A program made the position numbers and the translations under genes. A stretch of 64,000 nucleotides of DNA, from positions 558,001-622,000 of the forward strand of contig NZ_JAUSUI010000001.1 of NCBI RefSeq assembly GCF_030813495.1. The letters run 5' to 3'. This stretch comes from Ancylobacter polymorphus. GTDB taxonomy: Bacteria; Pseudomonadota; Alphaproteobacteria; Rhizobiales; Xanthobacteraceae. Shown here piece after piece: positions 45,866 through 54,293 of the stretch (its first letter is position 1; each line of letters opens with the position of its first letter). Below the pieces are notes generated by a model. It did not search any database. It saw only the letters and a list, made by a program, of their open reading frames with translations, and was not told the origin of the DNA.

Positions 45866-47296
45866 TTGTCTTTGAAACCCCGTGAAATCCTCGTTGTCGA
45901 CCTGAACGGATCACTCCTGCGCAGTGACATGCTCTTTGAGAGCTTCTGGTCGGCCTTCGGTCGTGACTGGCGCAGTCCCTTCCTTTCTGTCGCCGCTCTG
46001 ACTGGTAGCCGGGCATCGCTCAAGCGACATCTCGCGGTGGCGTCAGCCGTCGAGCCTGCCACTCTCCCCTACGATCCCAAGGTGATCGCGTTCGTTCAAG
46101 AGTGGCGCGCGTCTGGCGGAAGAACGGCCCTTGTCACAGCCAGTGACCGTGATTTCGCCAACGCCATCGCAGGCTATTTGGGCATCTTCGACGAGGTGCA
46201 TGGCTCTGATGGCAAACTGAATCTGAAGGGCGAGCGCAAAGGGCAATTTCTGGAAGAGCGGTTCGGGTTCAAGGGCTTCGTTTACATGGGTGCTGCCAAG
46301 GCCGATCTGCCGGTCTGGGAGCGGGCCGCCAGGGCGATCACCGTCAACGCTCCGGCCGCACTCCGCCGAGAGGCTGAGCGCGTCTGCGACAGCGCCGAGC
46401 ATCTGGTCACCGATGCCAAATCGGTCAAACCCTATATCAGCGCGTTACGTCCACATCAGTGGCTGAAGAACGCGCTTGTCTTCTTGCCCATGCTGGCAGC
46501 GCACCAGCTGGACAGTCAGACCTTTCTCCTGTCATTGCTCGCCTTCGTCTGTTTCAGCCTGGTGGCATCGAGCGTCTATGTGCTGAACGACCTGCTCGAT
46601 CTCGCTGCCGACCGCGCCCACCCGCGCAAAAAGAACCGCCCATTCGCCTCCGGCAGCATCCCGATCGCTCACGGTACGTGGATGGCAGCGGGGCTGCTTC
46701 TCCTGGGTGGTCTGCTGGCGACCAGCATCAGCCCGCCATTCCTGCTGGTAATTTTGACCTATTATCTTCTGACCACAGCCTATTCGCTGCATCTCAAGCG
46801 CCGGATCGTCATCGACATCTGCGTGCTGGCCGGGCTCTACACGGCCCGGATCATCGCAGGCGGGGTCGTCACCGAAATTCCGCTGTCAGTGTGGTTGCTC
46901 GCGTTCTCAGTGTTCTTCTTCCTGTCGTTGGCTGCGGTCAAACGCCAAGCTGAACTCATCGACAGCGCCGAACGCGGCAGCCTAAAAGCAAGTGGACGCG
47001 GGTACCACGTGGATGACCTGCCGATCATCTCGATGATCGCGATCGGGGCGGGTTATGTATCCGTGCTTGTCATGACGCTCTATGTCAATTCGCCCGCGGT
47101 CGTCGAACTCTACGCCCATCCCGAAGCCCTGTGGGGCGTCTGCGCTGTCCTGCTCTACTGGGTCACCCGGACCGTCATGGTGGCGCATCGCGGCCAGATG
47201 CATGACGATCCAGTCGTTTATGCCGCCAAGGACCGGATAAGCCAGATGTGCCTGCTGATTATCCTCGGCTTCGTTGTTGGGGGGGCGCTGGCGTGA
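45866..47296 (+). CDS. HAD-UbiA fusion, polyprenyl-phosphate phosphoribosyltransferase candidate (DPPR synthase-like)
   Basis: Residues 1-190 are a HAD-like domain (VDLNGSLLRSD at 11-21, TALVTASDRD, YMGAAKADLPVWERA). Residues 190-476 are a UbiA prenyltransferase with motif NDLLDLAADRAHPRKKNRPF (N241, D242, D245, D249) and a second Asp-bearing motif around YSLHLKRRIVID. The NDxxDxxxD...HPxKxxRP form is the one seen in 5-phosphoribosyl-1-diphosphate:decaprenyl-phosphate transferases (mycobacterial Rv3806c). The HAD part could remove the 5'-phosphate, but the second motif I Asp is Asn (D12-L-N14), so activity is doubtful. The TTG start has AGGAG 10 bases upstream. The stop overlaps gtrA as GTGA. 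Confidence 0.8.
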   Translation: MSLKPREILVVDLNGSLLRSDMLFESFWSAFGRDWRSPFLSVAALTGSRASLKRHLAVASAVEPATLPYDPKVIAFVQEWRASGGRTALVTASDRDFANAIAGYLGIFDEVHGSDGKLNLKGERKGQFLEERFGFKGFVYMGAAKADLPVWERAARAITVNAPAALRREAERVCDSAEHLVTDAKSVKPYISALRPHQWLKNALVFLPMLAAHQLDSQTFLLSLLAFVCFSLVASSVYVLNDLLDLAADRAHPRKKNRPFASGSIPIAHGTWMAAGLLLLGGLLATSISPPFLLVILTYYLLTTAYSLHLKRRIVIDICVLAGLYTARIIAGGVVTEIPLSVWLLAFSVFFFLSLAAVKRQAELIDSAERGSLKASGRGYHVDDLPIISMIAIGAGYVSVLVMTLYVNSPAVVELYAHPEALWGVCAVLLYWVTRTVMVAHRGQMHDDPVVYAAKDRISQMCLLIILGFVVGGALA

Positions 47297-47715
47297 GCCT
47301 GCACACACTTATCTTGCGCTATGCCGCCTTTGCCGTGGTAGCGACCATCGCCAACCTGGCCTCCCAGCGGCTTGTTTTGCAGTTCGGCGAAACTGCCGTC
47401 CACTTCGCGGGGGCTGTTGGCGCAGGCACCATCGTCGGCTTGGTGATTAAGTATGTGCTCGACAAGCGCTGGATCTTCTACGACGTTGGGACCGGAGTGA
47501 AGAAACACGGGCGGAAGTTCTCCCTCTACACGGCCATGGGGTTGGTCACGACGGCGATATTCTGGGGCACGGAAACAGCGTTCTGGCTGATCTGGCAGAC
47601 CGACATGATGCGCGAACTGGGGGCGATGTTGGGGCTCTCAGTCGGCTATGTCGTGAAGTACAACCTTGACCGGCGCTTTGTTTTCACCGACCGGCAACTG
47701 GCGGCACCGGCATGA
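47293..47715 (+). CDS. GtrA-family membrane protein, candidate lipid-linked arabinose flippase
   Basis: The 140-residue protein has four predicted helices (YAAFAVVATIANLASQRLVL, FAGAVGAGTIVGLVIKYVLD, AMGLVTTAIFWGTETAFWLI and the GLSVGYVVKYNLDRRFVFT end) and the GtrA signature KYxLDKRWxF. GtrA proteins are proposed flippases or adaptors for polyprenyl-phosphate sugars. In mycobacteria the GtrA homologue Rv3789 lies directly before dprE1 and dprE2, as here. The GTG start overlaps the UbiA stop by GTGA and its own stop overlaps dprE1-like by ATGA, so the four genes are tightly coupled. Confidence 0.85.
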   Translation: MSLHTLILRYAAFAVVATIANLASQRLVLQFGETAVHFAGAVGAGTIVGLVIKYVLDKRWIFYDVGTGVKKHGRKFSLYTAMGLVTTAIFWGTETAFWLIWQTDMMRELGAMLGLSVGYVVKYNLDRRFVFTDRQLAAPA

Positions 47716-49037
47716 AGCTGTCGGGATGGGGGCGCTATCCGGTGCTGGAGGCGCGGGTGCATCGACCGCGCAGTATGGAAACGCTGCAGCAACTGGTCGC
47801 CTCTGAGCCAAGCCTGATCGCCCGAGGCAATGGGCGTGCCTATGGCGATAGCGCCATCAACACGTGCGCCACCATCGATATGCGGCACCTCAATCGGATG
47901 ATCGCCTTCGACCCCGCTTCCGGTCAGCTGATTGCAGAAGCCGGTGTTCTACTGGGCGACATCATCGCTGCCTTTCTGCGCCGGGGCTGGTTCCCTCTGG
48001 TTACGCCCGGGACGAAGTTCGTGACGCTTGGCGGTGCAATTGCAGCGGATGTCCATGGCAAGAACCACCATCGGGACGGAAGCTTCCGCAGCTGCGTCGA
48101 CTGGATCGAAGTCATGGGCGCCGATGGGCAAGTCCGGCGCTGCTCCCCGCAAGATGACCCAGACCTGTTCGACCACACGCTGGGCGGCATGGGTTTGACT
48201 GGCATCATCCTGCGGGCGGCCATCCGTCTGCAGCCGGTGGAGACCGCCTGGATCCGCCAGACCACCCTTGCGGCCCCGAACCTCAAGGCGGCTATGGCCG
48301 CGTTCGAGGCTGCACAGGATGCGACCTACTCGGTGGCCTGGATCGATTGCTTGGCAGCCGGCAGTAATCTCGGCCGCTCTCTTGTGATGCTCGGAGAGCA
48401 TGCGGGCCGCGCTGATCTGTCCCCGCGGCAGGCGCTGGCACCGTTCCAGATCACGTCCAAGCGTAAGCTCAGCATCCCGATGGACCTCCCCGCATTCACT
48501 CTGAACAGCCTGACGGTGCGGGCCTTCAACGCCCTCTACTACCGGGCTGGCGAAAGGAAGACCGGCACACGACTGGTGGACTGGGACAGTTACTTCTATC
48601 CGCTCGATGCGATCCTGGGGTGGAACCGGATCTATGGGCGGAAAGGCTTGGCACAATTCCAATGCGCGTTACCGCTGGACCGTTCCGAAGCTGGGCTTAC
48701 TGCGCTGCTCTCCGAGATTGCGAAAGCCGGAGCCGGGTCCTTCTTGGCCGTGCTCAAGCGCTTCGGCAAACAGGACAGCGCTTTCTCCTTCCCTATGGAG
48801 GGTTATACGCTTGCACTCGATTTCCCGGTCACGCCCAAGACCCTGGCGCTTTTGGACCGGTTGGACCAGATAACGCTCGCGCATGGCGGTCGCTTCTACC
48901 TCGCGAAGGACAGCCGCATGACCAGCGCGACACTACGCGCGTCAGACCCCCGCGCCGCAGATTTTCATGCCCATCGCGACAGCCACGGGTTCACCAGCCG
49001 GTTCACGTCTGCCCAATCAGAAAGGCTGGCCCTGTGA
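47712..49037 (+). CDS. DprE1-like FAD-dependent decaprenylphosphoryl-ribose 2'-oxidase
   Basis: This vanillyl-alcohol-oxidase-type flavoprotein of 441 residues carries DprE1 hallmarks: LSGWGRYP at the N-terminus, ARGNGRAYGDSA, VTLGGAIAADVHGKNHHRDG (H115, K117 equivalent to mycobacterial H132, K134), AGSFLAVLKRFGK and FYLAKDSRMTS (K399, equivalent to K418). Mycobacterial Cys387, the target of benzothiazinones, corresponds to A368 here (ALDFP, same 31-residue spacing to the Lys). It would oxidise the 2'-OH of a polyprenyl-phosphoryl-ribose to the keto form, which the next gene reduces. The numbering of the mycobacterial residues is from memory. Confidence 0.85.
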   Translation: MKLSGWGRYPVLEARVHRPRSMETLQQLVASEPSLIARGNGRAYGDSAINTCATIDMRHLNRMIAFDPASGQLIAEAGVLLGDIIAAFLRRGWFPLVTPGTKFVTLGGAIAADVHGKNHHRDGSFRSCVDWIEVMGADGQVRRCSPQDDPDLFDHTLGGMGLTGIILRAAIRLQPVETAWIRQTTLAAPNLKAAMAAFEAAQDATYSVAWIDCLAAGSNLGRSLVMLGEHAGRADLSPRQALAPFQITSKRKLSIPMDLPAFTLNSLTVRAFNALYYRAGERKTGTRLVDWDSYFYPLDAILGWNRIYGRKGLAQFQCALPLDRSEAGLTALLSEIAKAGAGSFLAVLKRFGKQDSAFSFPMEGYTLALDFPVTPKTLALLDRLDQITLAHGGRFYLAKDSRMTSATLRASDPRAADFHAHRDSHGFTSRFTSAQSERLAL

Positions 49038-49771
49038 CAAAGCCCCCCGTTCTTATCCTTGGTGCCCGATCCGACATCGGCAAAGCCGTGGCGCACAAGT
49101 TCGCAGTCCTCGGCCACCCCATTCAGTTGGCCGCACGCCATGCCTCAACACTTGAACCGGACAAGACCGACATGGAGTTGCGCTACGAGGTTTCGGTCAG
49201 CCTGCACGAGTTCGATGCGCTTGCCACGGACTCGCACGAAGCCTTTGTCGCAGAACTGCCTGAGCCGCCACGGATCGCCGTCTGTGCCGTCGGCCTGATG
49301 GGACAACAAGCAGAGAGCGAGCGCGACGTTGCGTCCGCCGCCCGCGTCATGCGGAGCAACTACGAAGGGCCCGTCAGCATTCTGGCAGTCCTGGCAAACC
49401 GTTTTGAAGAACGCGGCAGTGGCACGATTGTAGGCATCAGTTCGGTCGCCGGGGTCCGCGGCAGGGCTACGAACTACGTCTACGGCTCCGCAAAGGCCGG
49501 CTTCACAGCCTTCCTCTCAGGCCTGCGCAACCGTCTGTCAAAACGGGGCGTCCACGTGGTGACCGTCCTGCCGGGATTCGTCGCCACACAGATGACCGAA
49601 GGGATGGACCTGCCAGCCAAGCTAACGGCTGAACCGAGCGAAATCGCAGACGCCATTGCGCGCGCTGTAGAGCGAAAGAAAGACGTGATCTATGTGCGGC
49701 CGATCTGGCGCCTTATAATGCTGATAATCCGGAACATACCGGAGCGGATTTTCAAAGAAATTAGGATATGA
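49034..49771 (+). CDS. DprE2-like short-chain dehydrogenase (keto-ribose to arabinose reductase)
   Basis: The 245-residue SDR has the cofactor loop ILGARSDIGKAVAHKFA (9-24), the catalytic Ser in GISSVAG, and Y150/K154 in YVYGSAKAG. The C-terminus carries a membrane-proximal basic/hydrophobic tail (IWRLIMLIIRNIPERIFKEI) of the kind seen in DprE2 proteins. Together with the preceding oxidase it would epimerise the 2' position and give polyprenyl-phosphoryl-D-arabinose. The GTG start overlaps the dprE1-like stop as GTGA. It is the last intact gene before the decayed end of the island. Confidence 0.83.
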   Translation: MTKPPVLILGARSDIGKAVAHKFAVLGHPIQLAARHASTLEPDKTDMELRYEVSVSLHEFDALATDSHEAFVAELPEPPRIAVCAVGLMGQQAESERDVASAARVMRSNYEGPVSILAVLANRFEERGSGTIVGISSVAGVRGRATNYVYGSAKAGFTAFLSGLRNRLSKRGVHVVTVLPGFVATQMTEGMDLPAKLTAEPSEIADAIARAVERKKDVIYVRPIWRLIMLIIRNIPERIFKEIRI

Positions 49772-49814
49772 AATCAATAACAACTGAGAGAAAACACATC
49801 GCATTTTCAGTCTT

Positions 49815-50140
49815 CTTCGTTTTCGTTCTTGCTCGGCATCGCCGATTGCCTTGCCGCCTTGGTTCCCGACCGCCACGATCCGGCCCGCGTCATGCACGGT
49901 CTCGCCGACATGATCCGCGCCCGCATTCTGCGCGATCGCCGGTGGCTACGAGGATTGCAACGACTTCGACCGGCTACGGTTTGATCTGCCTTGAAGTTCC
50001 GCTGTTTCCGCCTGCCCGGCAGCGGCGCCGACCCTGCGTCCCGGCCGACGCTGTCGCGCCTGGAGAATGTGCCGAGCCTGCGCGACGCTGCCCGTCTCAC
50101 CTATGCCCTCGTCGCTCAGTGGATGGCGAGCTATTGCTCG
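49815..50140 (+). pseudogene. IS1380-family transposase N-terminal remnant
   Basis: Broken plus-strand frames match the start of IS1380-type transposases: CLAALVPDRHDPARVMHGLA then DMIRARIL in one frame, GYEDCNDFDRLRFDL in the next, and LPGSGADPASRPTLSRLENV, SLRDAARLTYALV in a third. At least two frameshifts are present and the catalytic DDE region is missing. It is the third IS family represented by fragments in the island. Confidence 0.75.
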
Positions 50141-50402
50141 CGTTACGCCGACCCCTCGCTTGCGGTCCGCAATTCTTCGCCAGCCGGACGATCCGAAATG
50201 TGGACCGAAGGCGAGGCAGTTCGGCTCTCCAAAAGAGCGCGCCGGTTGGGATTTCAGGGGTTCGCTGCCGTAATCGCTGTAACGATTCCCTGATAAGCCC
50301 CGCTGACGTTCGCGCCTTGAGAGCCTCACAGTTCGCCAGAGATAGGCATGGGCAGGCGTTCTTCACGGAACAGGGAAAGGAACAGGCAAGCCGGTTGGCG
50401 GC

Positions 50403-50771
50403 GACCTGAGCGCCCGCGGCTTAGCCGCGTCGGGGGCTTATCTCGCTCACCTCCCTGTAGAACTCCACGGCGATGCATTCATCTTTCGCAACCGATCCGG
50501 CGCCCCTTATTCGAAGGATACGCTCGGCGACGACTTCCGCGACGTACGAGCCGCCGAGTTCGGTGATAGCGAACGGTTCACACTCGCAGATTTTCGTCGA
50601 TCAGGTGCGGTCGAGGCTATTGCGGGCGGCGCTGGCGCCGAACAACTGAGCCACGCTATGGGCAACACGCTTTCAACATCAAACGCTCTTTTCGCAATCT
50701 ACGTCCCAGTTAATCTAGCTACGATTCGGGCGGTTCAGGAGGCTCGACGAAAGGGGCGTCCAAAGCGATAA
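50403..50771 (+). pseudogene. Tyrosine recombinase (integrase) C-terminal remnant
   Basis: An open frame of 122 codons reads LPVELHGDAFIFRNRSGAPY, then FTLADFRRSGAVEAIAGGAG, EQLSHAMGNTLSTSN and ends IRAVQEARRKGRPKR. The Arg of FRRSG, the LSHAMGN motif and the Tyr of LFAIYVPV correspond to the box II region of phage-type integrases. The core-binding domain and box I are absent. It ends 107 bases from the intact tRNA-Asp, the place where the integrase of a tRNA-borne island is expected. The truncated protein cannot be functional. Confidence 0.8.
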
Positions 50772-50881
50772 AAAGAACGGCCCATGATCAAAGGTTGGAG
50801 CAAGACGGTCAAGCTGAGTTGGAACACTCGAAGCCTGACGGGACTATAGGGGAAGAATATGAGAAATAACAATAAAGTGAA

Positions 50882-50958
<77 letters not shown>

Positions 50959-51002
50959 CCTGCGCGGGTCGGAAGCACCGTGCCCCGCAGCGAGTGAGCG
51001 GG

Positions 51003-51031
51003 GTGTTAAGGCACGCCTCCGCAGGTGTCAA
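51003..51031 (-). promoter_or_regulatory. Promoter of tRNA-Asp
   Basis: On the minus strand, a consensus -35 TTGACA (51031-51026) and -10-like TAACAC (51008-51003) are separated by 17 bases, about 45 bases upstream of the mature tRNA 5' end. Confidence 0.65.
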
Positions 51032-51061
51032 GCGCACCCCCGACATGTCCTGTGAATAGTC

Positions 51062-52180
51062 TCAGCCCGGCAGGTGCGGGCGGCTTTTCGCCAGCATCCC
51101 ATCCACAAGCGCCATCGCCGCGATAAGCAGCGGCACCGACAGGAAGGTGCCGGCCGGCCCCCACAGCCAGGTCCACACCGCCATGGACAGGAACACGGCG
51201 AACGGGTTGAGCGAGACGCGGCGCCCGACGATCATCGGCGTGAGGAACTGGCCCTCGATGCTGGTGATGAACAGGAACGCCGCCGCCGGCAACAGACCTT
51301 CGAGGATGCCGGGAAAGGTCACGACCCCGGCAATGGCCAGAATCAGCGTGGTCACCGCCGGCCCGACATAGGGCACATAGTTCAGCACGCAGGCGAGCAC
51401 GCCCCAGAGCGGCGGATTGGGCATGCCGAGCCCCCAGGTCACCAGCGTGGTGGCGATGCCGAGGCCGATATTGATGAAGGTCGCCGTGACAAGATAGGCG
51501 CCGAGCCTGTCCTCGATCTCGCGAAACACCCGCAGCGCCGTCAGCCGGGTCTGGCGCGGGGTCATCACCTGCACGACGCGGCGCTTGATCTGCACACGGC
51601 CGGCGAGAAAGAACAGCAGCGAGCCGAGAAAGAGGATGAATTGGCCGATGACCGGCGTGACCATGGAGAGCACGCTTTCCAGCATCTTCGAATCGGCCAT
51701 CTCGACCACCACCGGCGCCCTTTCGGTGGCGCGGCCCATCGACTGGATCGATTCGACCACAGTGGCGAACGTCTGCACCACGGGGCGCAGACCGGCGAAC
51801 CGCTCCTTCATGATGGCGCCGATCTCCGGCGCGCGGGCGCTCCATTCCGCCAGCGGGGCCGCCAGCGCCACGGCGAGACCATAGATCAGTCCGGCGATGC
51901 CGATCACCATCAGCAGCGCGCCGAGCCAGCTCGGCACGCCGCGCTTGGCCAGGCCCTCGATGGCCGGGCCGATGACGCTGCCGATGATGACGGCGGCAAC
52001 GATGGGAATCAGCACGGCGCTGGCGATGGCGAGCGCCGCCGCCAGGATCACCACGGCGCTCGCAATGACGGCGATCTGGGTACAGCGCCGCCACAGCCGT
52101 TCCGTGCGCCCCTCCGTGTGCGCCAGACGCCGAGGCGCCACCGCCGAGCCGGCCACGCCGCGCCCCATATCCATTGCCAT
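51062..52180 (-). CDS. AI-2E family transporter
   Basis: The 372-residue membrane protein has the family layout: an N-terminal helix pair (VIASAVVILAAALAIASAVL, IVAAVIIGSVIGPAIEGLAK), a soluble region around residues 120-180, and C-terminal helices with FINIGLGIATTLVTWGLGMP, LACVLNYVPYVGPAVTTLIL and EGQFLTPMIVGRRVSLNPFA. Members export diverse small molecules or act as sodium/proton antiporters (TqsA is the namesake); the substrate cannot be predicted. It stands alone on the minus strand between tRNA-Asp and the divergent kdsD. Confidence 0.88.
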   Translation of the reverse strand: MAMDMGRGVAGSAVAPRRLAHTEGRTERLWRRCTQIAVIASAVVILAAALAIASAVLIPIVAAVIIGSVIGPAIEGLAKRGVPSWLGALLMVIGIAGLIYGLAVALAAPLAEWSARAPEIGAIMKERFAGLRPVVQTFATVVESIQSMGRATERAPVVVEMADSKMLESVLSMVTPVIGQFILFLGSLLFFLAGRVQIKRRVVQVMTPRQTRLTALRVFREIEDRLGAYLVTATFINIGLGIATTLVTWGLGMPNPPLWGVLACVLNYVPYVGPAVTTLILAIAGVVTFPGILEGLLPAAAFLFITSIEGQFLTPMIVGRRVSLNPFAVFLSMAVWTWLWGPAGTFLSVPLLIAAMALVDGMLAKSRPHLPG

Positions 52181-52345
52181 CTCCTCCAGCCCGTCTCAGC
52201 GCGTCCCAACGTGCGGGTGGTATCGGCGGTTCCCCGGCTCCTCCATTGCATCGCGGGCATTTGGCGCTTATTGACGCCCGGCGTGGCGCTGAAGGGCGGC
52301 CGGGCGCAGCGCGCCCTGCGGCCCCGAGCAAGGGAGAGTTGAACC

Positions 52346-53365
52346 TTGGGCACGGCCCAGCCTCAGAAAAATGCCGCCGGCGCGCCCCAGCGGGACGACC
52401 GGCTGCGCGAACGGGTGCTGCGCACCCTCGCCATCGAATCCAAGGGCCTGGCCGCGCTCAGCGCCGCCATCGAGGCGGAACTCGGCGACGCCGTGGAAAA
52501 CGCCATAGCGCTGATCGAAGGCGCGCGCGGGCGCGTCATCGTTACCGGCATGGGCAAGAGCGGCCATATCGGGCGCAAGCTCGCCGCCACCTTCGCCTCG
52601 ACAGGCACGCCGGCCCTGTTCCTGCACGCCGCCGAAGCCAGCCATGGCGATCTCGGCATGGTGACGCCGGACGACGTGCTGCTCGCGATTTCCTGGTCGG
52701 GAGAGACCTCCGAACTCGGCGACATCGTGCACTATGCCGGCCGCTTCGCCGTGCCGCTCGTCGCCATCACCTCCAATGCCGAGAGCACGCTCGGCCGCGC
52801 CGCCGATGTCGCGCTGGTGCTGCCACGTGTGGAGGAAGCCTGCCCCAACGGCCTCGCGCCCACCACCTCGACGCTGATGCAGCTCGCCATTGGCGACGCG
52901 CTGGCGGTGGCGCTGCTGGAGCGCCGGGGTTTCTCCGCCTCCGATTTCCGCGTCTTCCATCCCGGCGGCAAGCTCGGCGCGCGGCTGCTGAAAGTGGCCG
53001 ACATCATGCACCAGGAAGCCGAAATGCCGCTGGTGCGGCTCGGCACGCCGATGAGCGAGGTGCTGATCGAGATCACTGGCAAGCGCTTCGGCTGCTGCGG
53101 CGTGGTCGATAGCGAGGGATGCCTCACCGGCATCGTCACCGATGGCGACCTGCGCCGGCATATGAGCAGCGACTTGCTGGCCACGCCGGTGGAGAAGGTG
53201 ATGACCTCCTCCCCCTTCGTCGTCGATCCGCTCGAACTCGCCAGCGCCGCGCTGGGGCTGATGAACCGGCGCCCGGTGCCGATCACCGTCGTCTTCGCGG
53301 TGGCCGAGGGCAAGCCGGTCGGCATTCTCCACATTCACGACATTCTGCGCGCCGGCGTCGTCTGA
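52346..53365 (+). CDS. kdsD: Arabinose-5-phosphate isomerase (KpsF/GutQ/KdsD)
   Basis: The enzyme converts ribulose-5-phosphate to arabinose-5-phosphate, the first step of KDO synthesis. The 339-residue protein has a SIS domain ([33 protein letters not shown], then [20 protein letters not shown]) and a tandem CBS pair at the C-terminus ([40 protein letters not shown]). The start is TTG at 52346 with GGGAG upstream. It is followed by kdsA after 29 bases, a KDO operon. Its D-arabinose chemistry is unrelated to the ribose-epimerising cassette of the nearby island. Confidence 0.95.
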   Translation: MGTAQPQKNAAGAPQRDDRLRERVLRTLAIESKGLAALSAAIEAELGDAVENAIALIEGARGRVIVTGMGKSGHIGRKLAATFASTGTPALFLHAAEASHGDLGMVTPDDVLLAISWSGETSELGDIVHYAGRFAVPLVAITSNAESTLGRAADVALVLPRVEEACPNGLAPTTSTLMQLAIGDALAVALLERRGFSASDFRVFHPGGKLGARLLKVADIMHQEAEMPLVRLGTPMSEVLIEITGKRFGCCGVVDSEGCLTGIVTDGDLRRHMSSDLLATPVEKVMTSSPFVVDPLELASAALGLMNRRPVPITVVFAVAEGKPVGILHIHDILRAGVV

Positions 53366-53394
53366 CACCCGTGCCCGACCCCAAGGAACGTTTC

Positions 53395-54243
53395 ATGAGC
53401 GGCTCTGGCGCCAATTCCGTAGTCACGCTTGGCGATGTGCGCTTCGGCAATGACCTGCCGCTGGCGCTGATCGCCGGCCCCTGCCAGATGGAAAGCGCCG
53501 CGCATGCGCTGGAATGCGCCGCCGCGATCAAGGAGATCGCCACGCGCCGCAGCATCGGCGTGGTGTTCAAGACCTCCTTCGACAAGGCCAACCGCACCTC
53601 GATCAAGGGTGCGCGCGGCATGGGCCTCAAGGCCGCCCTCCCCGTCTTCGCCGAAATCCGCGAGCGCTACGGCATGCCCGTTCTGACCGACGTGCACGAG
53701 AACGACCAGTGTGCCCCGGTCGGCGAGGTGGTGGATATATTGCAGATTCCGGCCTTCCTCTGCCGCCAGACCGACCTTCTCATCGCCGCCGCCGCGACGG
53801 GGCGGGTGGTCAATGTGAAGAAGGGGCAGTTTCTCGCCCCCTGGGACATGAAGAACGTCGTCGCCAAGCTGATCGAGGGCGGCAATCCGAATGTGCTGGT
53901 GACGGAGCGCGGCGTGTCCTTCGGCTACAACACGCTGGTAACCGACATGCGGGCGCTGCCGATCATGGCTGAGACGACTGGCGCGCCGGTCATCTTCGAC
54001 GCCACCCATTCGGTGCAGCAGCCGGGCGGACAGGGCACCTCTTCCGGCGGCCAGCGCGAATTCGTGCCGGTGCTGGCGCGGGCGGCGGTCGCGGTCGGCA
54101 TTGCCGGCGTGTTCGTCGAGACCCATCCCGACCCGGACAAGGCCCCGTCGGATGGCCCCAACATGGTGCCGCTCAACGAGTTCGAGGCCCTCGTCGCCCG
54201 GCTTCAGGCCTTCGACCGGGTGGCGAAGGACCGCGCCAACTAG
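53395..54243 (+). CDS. kdsA: 3-deoxy-8-phosphooctulonate synthase (KDO-8-P synthase)
   Basis: KdsA condenses arabinose-5-phosphate with phosphoenolpyruvate to KDO-8-phosphate for lipid A inner core. The 282-residue protein starts [20 protein letters not shown]. It has [61 protein letters not shown] and the PEP-binding end [25 protein letters not shown] lies 7 bases upstream of the ATG. Its TAG stop is the first three bases of a palindromic repeat element. Confidence 0.96.
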   Translation: MSGSGANSVVTLGDVRFGNDLPLALIAGPCQMESAAHALECAAAIKEIATRRSIGVVFKTSFDKANRTSIKGARGMGLKAALPVFAEIRERYGMPVLTDVHENDQCAPVGEVVDILQIPAFLCRQTDLLIAAAATGRVVNVKKGQFLAPWDMKNVVAKLIEGGNPNVLVTERGVSFGYNTLVTDMRALPIMAETTGAPVIFDATHSVQQPGGQGTSSGGQREFVPVLARAAVAVGIAGVFVETHPDPDKAPSDGPNMVPLNEFEALVARLQAFDRVAKDRAN

Positions 54244-54293
54244 AGCCTGATCCGATCAGGTTGAATCAACCTGATCGGTAGAACGTGCTCTAG
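54241..54293. repeat. Palindromic intergenic element carrying the stop codons of both convergent genes
   Basis: The element is bounded by tagagc and gctcta and has a central perfect palindrome at 54252-54278 (arms ccgatcaggttga / tcaacctgatcgg around one base). The kdsA stop TAG is its left end and the minus-strand stop of the next gene lies in its right end. A related copy is at 59783-59900. The hairpin could end both transcripts. Confidence 0.7.

Noticed and set aside
49768..50409. A 213-codon plus-strand frame after the DprE2-like gene
   Set aside because: It strings together out-of-frame pieces of the IS1380 remnant; homology jumps between frames, so it is not a gene.
52346..54243. kdsD-kdsA as part of the arabinose pathway of the island
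   Set aside because: They lie outside the att repeats and make arabinose-5-phosphate for KDO, whereas the DprE1/DprE2 route makes arabinose by epimerising lipid-linked ribose and does not need arabinose-5-phosphate.
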